Below are positions 58,988 to 64,000 of a stretch of 64,000 bases of DNA, piece by piece (within the stretch, counting starts at the first letter, position 1; each line of letters begins with the position of its first letter). Source of the stretch: Calditrichales bacterium MX18-03 (GTDB taxonomy: Bacteria; Bacillota; Clostridia; Lutisporales; Lutisporaceae); contig JAJGRE010000003.1 in NCBI GenBank assembly GCA_021083345.1, positions 248,001-312,000 of the forward strand. The letters are read 5' to 3'. The position numbers and the translations under genes were made by a program. Below the pieces are notes generated by a model. It did no database searches. It was not told the origin of the DNA and saw only the letters and a program-made list of their open reading frames with translations.

Positions 58988-59149
58988 TCAAATTTTCCAT
59001 TCAATCTGGACACTTTCGCTTGTAGCTCTGATTATAGAGATAAGCCCATCAGTAACAAGCCGCCTGTCCTCAAAACCAATGCTGTCCCAATTTTCAAGAT
59101 AGCCGGAAATACATTTCATGTGTTCCAGCGAAACAGCTTCGGCGTTCAT
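58988..59149 (-). pseudogene. Serine recombinase C-terminal remnant
   Basis: An open stretch of 53 codons reads MNAEAVSLEHMKCISGYLEN, then DSIGFEDRRLVTDGLISIIR and ESVQIEWKI, stop. This is the characteristic end of large serine recombinases of clostridial transposons (W..l.. ..r.lvd.LI..I....... IeWk). The catalytic and DNA-binding parts are absent, so a deletion or recombination left only the tail. Confidence 0.75.
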
Positions 59150-59199
59150 TGGTTAGAACAGTATTCGGACACAACTAACTACTCACCGTGCAACGGTTT

Positions 59200-59295
59200 T
59201 TTCTTTTTCTGCTTTGCGCGGCGGGTAAATTTCAAGATTGTTTGTTAGGCATCCCATATGGTCTATGTCCCCGTTCTGTTTATGACAAAGGTGTA
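59200..59295. repeat. Degenerate copy A of mobile-element flank
   Basis: GCGGGTAAATTTCAAGATTG and TTTGTTAGGCATCCCAT at 59222-59258 resemble the sequence at 61681-61716 (GCGGGAAACTCAAAAATTGC, TTGTTGGGAATGCCAT). Both are on the plus strand and bracket the three genes between. Confidence 0.5.
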
Positions 59296-59934
59296 TCAGT
59301 TTTCATTGCTAGACGGCAAAGTTTGCATGAGGGCAAAGAAATGTTTAGGCTCACCGGTACTAAAATATTCATACCAAGATTCCAGTGTGTTTGTTTGAAA
59401 AACTCCTAAATGCTCAATTATTTGTTTCGCCCACAACAAAGCTCCGGTGGAACTTGCAGTTATAAGGTTGTTATCCGCTACAGATGGCTTGTCTATATAA
59501 TAACTTTGCCCTTTATAACCAGGAGAAACCATTTCAAGAAATCCCGGTCCATTACTGGTATGCGGACGCTTATCCAATAGCCCAAAGTTGGCAAGCGCAG
59601 CGGTAGCCCCACAGATTGCACACACCGTAGCGCCTAAAGAGAGAAATTCGCTTGCTTTTTCGATGATAGCGCCATGCTTTGGGTCGTTCCATGTATCTGC
59701 GCCTGGTAATAGCAACATGCTTGTTTCACTTACAACAATATCATCAATTAAGCAATTGGGCACTATTGTCATCCCGCCCATTGTATTGATTGGCTCTTTA
59801 GAATAACTAACCGTTTTGAGCGATACACGTTGCTCGCCCTTTTTGAAAAATCGACCAGAATTCAGCTCTGAAATAACATACCCCAGTTCCCAGTCGGCTA
59901 AAGTATCAAGAACGTAAACATAGATTGTAAACAT
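59296..59934 (-). CDS. DJ-1/PfpI family protein
   Basis: A 212-residue protein of the DJ-1/PfpI superfamily. The nucleophile elbow is ATVCAICGATAALA at about residue 105, with the preceding SMLLLPGADTW loop. TSNGPGFLEMV follows where the family usually places a histidine-containing strand, so the acid/base partner is uncertain. It is 16 bases downstream of an isochorismatase-like gene in the same orientation. The role could be glyoxalase, chaperone or amidohydrolase; nothing here decides. It lies inside the mobile-element remnant. Confidence 0.85.
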   Translation of the reverse strand: MFTIYVYVLDTLADWELGYVISELNSGRFFKKGEQRVSLKTVSYSKEPINTMGGMTIVPNCLIDDIVVSETSMLLLPGADTWNDPKHGAIIEKASEFLSLGATVCAICGATAALANFGLLDKRPHTSNGPGFLEMVSPGYKGQSYYIDKPSVADNNLITASSTGALLWAKQIIEHLGVFQTNTLESWYEYFSTGEPKHFFALMQTLPSSNEN

Positions 59935-59949
59935 AAATTTCCTCCATTT

Positions 59950-60495
59950 TCATTGTATTTCTAATTCGCCGCCTCTATAATGTTTTTGTGCTTCAAAGAT
60001 GTGATTAGGTAACAAGTCATTTGAACTAATGATTTTACTGCCTTTACTTTCATAATAGAGCAGCATTTCGTCAATTTTCCTTTTATCATAACTGGTAATG
60101 CAATCTGATAGGACATTAACGCCAAAATTCGCTTTGCATAAGTTGTAACAGGTTGATTTAACACAAGCAACAGCATCTGCTCCTGTTATGTAGAAATCGC
60201 ATATTTCATTTTTACTAATAAAGTCTGTAAATTTTTCACTACTCAATGCGTTTCCTTTGTATTTTGTAAAAATATTTTTTGATACTATTTTCAAGTCTGA
60301 AGCTAATTCAGACCCATATGTATCGGGTTTAAGAGTCCTCGTGCCGGCTGATAAATTTTCATGCCTTATATAAACAACATGAATATTATTATTGACTGCC
60401 CAATCAATAGCTTTATTGATATTGTCAATTATATCTTTGTAATTCTTTGTTATGTCATTTTGAATATCTATTATTACTAAGGCTTTTTTCTGCAT
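59950..60495 (-). CDS. Isochorismatase-family cysteine hydrolase
   Basis: A 181-residue cysteine hydrolase. ALVIIDIQND at residues 5-14 gives the catalytic aspartate and ITGADAVACVKSTCYNL at about 118-134 the catalytic cysteine; a lysine in TKYKGNAL is the probable third member. The family includes nicotinamidases, N-carbamoyl hydrolases and isochorismatases. The ATG at 60495 after GGAGGGGACACT is chosen over an upstream in-frame start. It is divergent from a WYL regulator whose promoter region it shares. Confidence 0.87.
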   Translation of the reverse strand: MQKKALVIIDIQNDITKNYKDIIDNINKAIDWAVNNNIHVVYIRHENLSAGTRTLKPDTYGSELASDLKIVSKNIFTKYKGNALSSEKFTDFISKNEICDFYITGADAVACVKSTCYNLCKANFGVNVLSDCITSYDKRKIDEMLLYYESKGSKIISSNDLLPNHIFEAQKHYRGGELEIQ

Positions 60496-60554
60496 AGTGT
60501 CCCCTCCTGATATGTAGATTGATTTGTTTTCTTTTTTATTGTACCATGTAATTG

Positions 60555-60583
60555 TTGACAACAGTATGGCAACAATCTATATT
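60555..60583 (+). promoter_or_regulatory. Promoter of the WYL regulator gene with overlapping dyad
   Basis: TTGACA (60555-60560) and TATATT (60578-60583) are separated by 17 bases. ATTGTT (from 60551) and AACAAT (to 60576) form a dyad across the -35 and spacer, a probable operator for autoregulation or control of the divergent pair. Confidence 0.65.
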
Positions 60584-60623
60584 GATAAAAAGAAATTTTG
60601 AAAAATTGAAAGGCGGCTGTCAG

Positions 60624-61556
60624 ATGAAAATTGACAGGCTTGTTAGCATTATTATGATACTCCTTGAAAAAGAGCGGATAGGCGCACAGGAGTTGGCAGA
60701 TATGTTTGAAGTTTCACCCCGCACAATCTACCGTGACATAGACACTATTAACATGGCGGGTATTCCTGTTTGTTCTGCACCGGGAGTTGGCGGTGGCTTT
60801 GAAATCATGCAGAAATACAAGATTGATAGAAAGGTTTTTTCGACTGCAGACCTTTCCGCTATACTGATGGGGCTTTCCAATCTTTCTACTATGATACGAG
60901 GGGATGAACTGGTAAACGCCCTTGCGAAAGTTAAGAGCTTTATCCCCGCCGACAGAGCAAAAGATATTGAATTAAAAGCAAATCAGATTTACATAGATTT
61001 AAGTCCGTGGATGGGCAACAGGAACATACAACCATATTTAGAAATTATCAAAACAGCTTTGCAGGAAAGCAAGCTACTTTCGTTTGAATATGCAGACCGC
61101 TACGGAAATAAAACTGCACGAACAGCCGAGCCGTATCAGCTTGTATTGAAAAGTAGTCATTGGTATTGGCAAGGGTATTGCCATAAAAGAAATGATTTTC
61201 GCCTATTCAAACTATCCCGCACATCAAACCTACAAATACAAGAGGAATTTTTTACGCCACGAGATTATCAAAAACCGCAGTTAGATTTTACTGATATTTT
61301 GGCAACTATGCAAACAAAAATCAAAATTCGTATTCATAAATCTGTCATGGACAGGGTACTTGATTATTGCACTTATGAACACTTTTCGCCAGACGGTGAT
61401 GAGCATTACATTGTTAGTTTTCCTTTCATAGAGAACGAATACTACTACAATATTCTTTTCAGTTTTGGGGATAAATGCGAGTGTTTAGAGCCGTTACATA
61501 TCCGCACAGAAATGAAGAGTAGAATACATGATATAGCTACCTTATACGAAAACTAG
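60624..61556 (+). CDS. HTH-WYL transcriptional regulator (YafY type)
   Basis: A 310-residue regulator. The N-terminal helix-turn-helix reads IGAQELADMFEVSPRTIYRD at about residues 20-39 and IDTINMAGIPVCSAPGVGGGF follows; the WYL domain (about 135-220) shows LLSFEYADRYGNKTARTAEP and YQLVLKSSHWYWQGYC, and a WCX-like C-terminal part ends the protein. It is divergent from the isochorismatase and DJ-1 genes and probably represses them. AAAGG lies ten bases before the ATG. Confidence 0.9.
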   Translation: MKIDRLVSIIMILLEKERIGAQELADMFEVSPRTIYRDIDTINMAGIPVCSAPGVGGGFEIMQKYKIDRKVFSTADLSAILMGLSNLSTMIRGDELVNALAKVKSFIPADRAKDIELKANQIYIDLSPWMGNRNIQPYLEIIKTALQESKLLSFEYADRYGNKTARTAEPYQLVLKSSHWYWQGYCHKRNDFRLFKLSRTSNLQIQEEFFTPRDYQKPQLDFTDILATMQTKIKIRIHKSVMDRVLDYCTYEHFSPDGDEHYIVSFPFIENEYYYNILFSFGDKCECLEPLHIRTEMKSRIHDIATLYEN

Positions 61557-61636
61557 AACAGGAGTCTATTCTCATATTCACAATACTTTATGGTCACTAT
61601 ATTGTGCTGTTTCGTTGTTTCCGCTAACCGGCAAGC

Positions 61637-61803
61637 AGGGCAAGTGTCTATACACTTGCACATTTTTAACATTTTCCCTTGCGGGAAACTCAAAAATTGC
61701 TTGTTGGGAATGCCATCCCCAAGCCCTGCGACTTCGGACCAAGTTGACCCGAAGTTCCGCTATCTACGCAAAAACGCCGCCCATAGTCCCACTAAGGCGG
61801 CGC
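61637..61803. mobile_element. oriT-like or transposon-end debris (copy B)
   Basis: Three hairpins in 170 bases: GCAAGTG/CACTTGC (61640-61659), ACTTCGG/CCGAAGT (61731-61755) and CGCCGCC/GGCGGCG (61775-61802). The middle part repeats copy A near 59222. Dense short dyads of this type are seen in transfer origins and ends of clostridial conjugative elements. No intact relaxase or transposase gene is present. Confidence 0.5.
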
Positions 61804-61885
61804 TTTGCTATAGGTTAGCATTAGCTCTCTATTTTCGGTTTTATTTTATGTTATACATTGTATAAGAAAGTAATCTTTATTTATT

Positions 61886-61930
61886 ACAAAAGGACAAGCT
61901 ATCTGACTTAGGCAGATAACTTATCCTTTT
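61886..61930 (-). terminator. Terminator after the VanS-like gene
   Basis: AAAGGA, AAG, TATCTG on one side (61888-61905) pair with CAGATA, CTT, TCCTTT (61913-61929) with two mismatches; T residues follow on the minus strand. Confidence 0.75.
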
Positions 61931-61931
61931 T

Positions 61932-63068
61932 CTACTTTTGTGGAAGGAGGACAGTAAAGTCTGTCTTTTCCGTATTACTTTGCACGAAAATATTGCCTCC
62001 ATGTGCGTTTACGATTTCTTTGGCAATAGCCAGTCCAAGCCCGGCACCGCCTGTATTGGTAGAACGGGATGTGTCCAGCCGAAAAAATTTCTCAAATATC
62101 GTTTCCAGTTTTTCTCTTGGGATAGGATTACCTTGATTCGTAAAAGTTATAATCATATCTTTATCTTGCTGCTGAGCCGAAATATCAATGACGCTGTTTT
62201 CATAACTGTAGGCTATCGCGTTTTTCAGGATGTTATTGAATACACGGGCCAGTTTGTCTGCGTCCCCCCACAATGTAAGGCCGTCTGGTACATTGACGGA
62301 CATCTGCTTTCCTTGTGGAGTCAGCATTGGAAAAAATTCTTCCGCCATCTGCTGGAGCATGAAAAGTAAATTTATTTTTTCTTTATTCAAAACAATAGTT
62401 TGAAGATTAAACCTTGTGATCTCAAAAAACTCATTTATAAGCTGTTCTAATCGATAAGCTTTTTCCAAGGTAACACCGACATATTTTGCCTTCTGTTCAG
62501 GAGGCATATCAGGAGCTTCATCCAGAAGACTCAAGTATCCTATAACAGAGGTCAGAGGTGTCTTTATATCATGAGCCAAGTAAACTACCAATTCATTTTT
62601 TCGCTGCTCGGCATCAAGCGCAGCTTTCTTTTGTTTTTCCAAGTTGTTTTTTATCTGATTAAGCTTATTTTCCATAAAATCCAATTCCGGTGATAATGTA
62701 ATTTCATCATCGGATTCCTCAACAAGCTTATCCATTCCAGCAATGACTTCATCGAAATATCTAGTAAACCAGGAAATCGAAAATTTAAGCAAAATAACTA
62801 AGAATATGAGAATTACAATAAGTGTAATGGCTTCTATATTATTAAGAAATAAAAGATGAGTAATCGTTACAGCTTCTCTGTTATGCATATGAAATGTTTT
62901 CATTAAAAAGCGGACAATAGTATCTCCAAAACTAAAGCGTTCTTGAATTGTAAAACGCAGAAAGATAACAATTGCAGCAGTGGCAAAAATAGTAAGGAGC
63001 ATTCGAAAAAATACTTTCCTTATTAATTTCGAATAGTCATTCTTTCTTTTATCTCTCTTACTTTTCAA
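61932..63068 (-). CDS. VanS-like sensor histidine kinase
   Basis: A 378-residue kinase with two membrane segments (about 20-40 and 77-97) and a short extracellular loop. The cytosolic core is very close to VanS of glycopeptide-resistance clusters: VYLAHDIKTPLTSVIGYLSL around the phospho-acceptor histidine at about residue 166, then LLDEAPDMPPEQKAKYV and EQLINEFFEITRFNLQTI, N box FNNILKNAIAYSYEN and GAGLGLAIAKEIV. It overlaps the VanR-like gene by 11 bases. It would sense cell-wall damage or antibiotic. No vanH, vanA/B/D ligase or vanX lies in the window. Confidence 0.9.
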   Translation of the reverse strand: MKSKRDKRKNDYSKLIRKVFFRMLLTIFATAAIVIFLRFTIQERFSFGDTIVRFLMKTFHMHNREAVTITHLLFLNNIEAITLIVILIFLVILLKFSISWFTRYFDEVIAGMDKLVEESDDEITLSPELDFMENKLNQIKNNLEKQKKAALDAEQRKNELVVYLAHDIKTPLTSVIGYLSLLDEAPDMPPEQKAKYVGVTLEKAYRLEQLINEFFEITRFNLQTIVLNKEKINLLFMLQQMAEEFFPMLTPQGKQMSVNVPDGLTLWGDADKLARVFNNILKNAIAYSYENSVIDISAQQQDKDMIITFTNQGNPIPREKLETIFEKFFRLDTSRSTNTGGAGLGLAIAKEIVNAHGGNIFVQSNTEKTDFTVLLPQK

Positions 63069-63765
63069 TTTTGTAGCCTACCCCCCATACCGTTTTGATG
63101 TATTTAGGATGTTCCGCGCTGTCGTGCATTTTTTCTCTTAGATGTCGGATATGAACCATTACCGTATTATTGCTATTGGTGAAATACTTGTCTCCCCATA
63201 CCTCATGGAACAATTCTTCCGAACTTACCACCCGTCCGCGATTGGAGCAAAGGACCCAAAGAATGGAAAACTCTGTAGGTGTGAGGGCTAGCTTTTTCTC
63301 ATTCAGCGTACATTCATGGTTATCCATGTCCAATACCAGGCCGGAAAAGGCAATCAAGTGTTCTTCCTGATTTGACTCCGCAGAATTGTATTTGGTAAAT
63401 CTCCGGAGCTGCGCTTTTACACGGGCAATAAGTTCCAATGGACGGAACGGCTTGGTGATATAGTCGTCTGCACCTAATGTCAGCCCGGTAATCTTATCGA
63501 GTTCTTCTTCTTTGGCTGTCAGCATGATAACCGGAAAATTATATTTTTCTCGGATTTGCTGACAGATTGAAAAACCGTCAACATCGGGGAGCATGACATC
63601 CAAAATAGCGAGGTCTAGTTTTTCATTTTCTATACAGTTAAGGGCATCCTTGCCATTATAAAATTTAAAGATATTATAGTTCTCATTTTTCAGATAAACT
63701 TCAACCAAATCGGCAATAGCTTGTTCATCATCAACTATTAAAATATTTGCAGCCAAAAGCGTCAT
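63058..63765 (-). CDS. VanR-like response regulator
   Basis: A 235-residue OmpR-family regulator. The receiver has ILIVDDEQAIADLVEVYLKN, the aspartate in LDLAILDVMLPDVDGFSI and the lysine in DYITKPFRPLELIARVKAQL; the output domain ends HIRHLREKMHDS and YIKTVWGVGYKIEK. These blocks match VanR very closely. The ribosome binding site is weak. A shared 24-base box lies 72-95 bases upstream of the start, and a TATAAT -10 element at 63798-63803, consistent with autoactivation. Confidence 0.92.
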   Translation of the reverse strand: MTLLAANILIVDDEQAIADLVEVYLKNENYNIFKFYNGKDALNCIENEKLDLAILDVMLPDVDGFSICQQIREKYNFPVIMLTAKEEELDKITGLTLGADDYITKPFRPLELIARVKAQLRRFTKYNSAESNQEEHLIAFSGLVLDMDNHECTLNEKKLALTPTEFSILWVLCSNRGRVVSSEELFHEVWGDKYFTNSNNTVMVHIRHLREKMHDSAEHPKYIKTVWGVGYKIEK

Positions 63766-63797
63766 CTTCTTTCTTTTAAGTATATATCGTCATAATT

Positions 63798-63860
63798 ATT
63801 ATACCGCAAATCAATAATCCACTTTATAGCTTTTTACTTATTAAAATCTTAAGATTTTCT
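63798..63860 (-). promoter_or_regulatory. Promoter and candidate VanR-type box of the vanR-like gene
   Basis: The minus strand has TATAAT at 63798-63803 without a good -35, and the 24-base box at 63837-63860 that recurs upstream of the carboxypeptidase gene. This is the pattern of a response-regulator-activated promoter. Confidence 0.65.
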
Positions 63861-63890
63861 AAATAGCACGATACTGATAATCTTATACAC

Positions 63891-63931
63891 ATATAAATAT
63901 CAATTTGGCCAGGCCAAATTGATATTTATAT
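63891..63931. repeat. 20-bp-arm palindrome at the right edge
   Basis: ATATAAATATCAATTTGGCC (63891-63910) and its reverse complement (63912-63931) flank a single A. It may be a bidirectional terminator for whatever gene lies beyond the window. The remaining 69 bases show nothing recognisable. Confidence 0.8.
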
Positions 63932-64000
63932 TAAACCCTTACTATGCAATATCCTAAAGCAGTATTGAGTACACATTAAAATTGATTATCGCTGCCTACC

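Noticed and set aside
58976-59248. Plus-strand frame of 90 codons after vanZ
   Set aside because: The opposite strand reads a serine recombinase tail; the plus frame has no motif.
61590-61865. Plus-strand frame of 91 codons
   Set aside because: It covers hairpin-rich debris of a mobile element and looks non-coding.
1-64000. CRISPR array or intact insertion sequence
   Set aside because: No set of regularly spaced direct repeats and no complete transposase gene were found.
56932-64000. Complete van resistance cluster
   Set aside because: No ligase, dehydrogenase or dipeptidase genes of the vanHAX type are present in the window.

Overview
The window looks like a chromosomal segment of an anaerobic, probably spore-forming Bacillota of class Clostridia. 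The signs are B12-dependent metabolism (CbiX, CbiA, MetH and a cobalamin riboswitch), a Spo0E-like phosphatase, strong AGGAGG-type ribosome binding sites with many TTG and GTG starts, and a high density of signalling genes. The last 12 kb or so is visibly more AT-rich and holds most of the gene remnants. All functional calls rest on motifs read by eye; no database search was run.

Layout. 1-2 kb: end of a cobalamin synthesis operon (cbiX, cbiA) behind a cobalamin riboswitch with a terminator. 2-7.7 kb: a PflX-like radical SAM enzyme, two small proteins, XdhC, and a split cobalamin methionine synthase whose reactivation domain is a separate gene. 7.8-14.2 kb: a glycosyltransferase, an ArsR regulator, and a signalling run (GGDEF/HD-GYP sensor, receiver, Spo0E-like protein, TetR with promoter and palindromic operator). 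14.4-20.1 kb: NhaC antiporter, M20 peptidase, YtcJ-like amidohydrolase and a BTAD regulator. 20.2-27 kb: glycogen synthase, then a four-gene sugar-sensing cassette with two membrane-anchored binding proteins around a LytS/YesN-type two-component pair and no transporter. 27.3-32.5 kb: a second GGDEF/HD-GYP protein, a TtcA-like protein, a MerR regulator with a textbook 19-bp-spacer promoter in front of an MFS exporter, and tRNA-Val(CAC). 32.5-41 kb: a BcrAB-type ABC transporter, a two-component system co-transcribed with a UMF1-type MFS protein, a phospholipase-C-like protein, and a MoxR/VWA module.

41-56.6 kb: a collapsed 4Fe-4S protein gene, a CGNR regulator, a GGDEF protein behind a c-di-GMP-I riboswitch, a MITE-like element, an MFS and UroD-like pair with a TetR regulator, a tight four-gene operon (radical SAM, small membrane protein, Cys-rich protein, GMC oxidoreductase), NudC, a phosphotransferase, and a PadR/DUF1048 operon whose ABC transporter has been lost except for its first codons. 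56.9-64 kb: a glycopeptide-resistance-like locus (S11 D,D-carboxypeptidase, VanZ, VanS, VanR) whose promoters share a 24-bp sequence. It is interrupted by a mobile-element remnant (serine recombinase C-terminus and oriT-like debris) that brackets a DJ-1/isochorismatase/WYL gene trio.

Best candidates for new biology: the radical SAM-GMC oxidoreductase operon, the transporter-less double binding-protein sensor cassette, the shared VanR-type box that links separated genes, and the MITE end that appears to supply the -35 hexamer in front of the c-di-GMP riboswitch.
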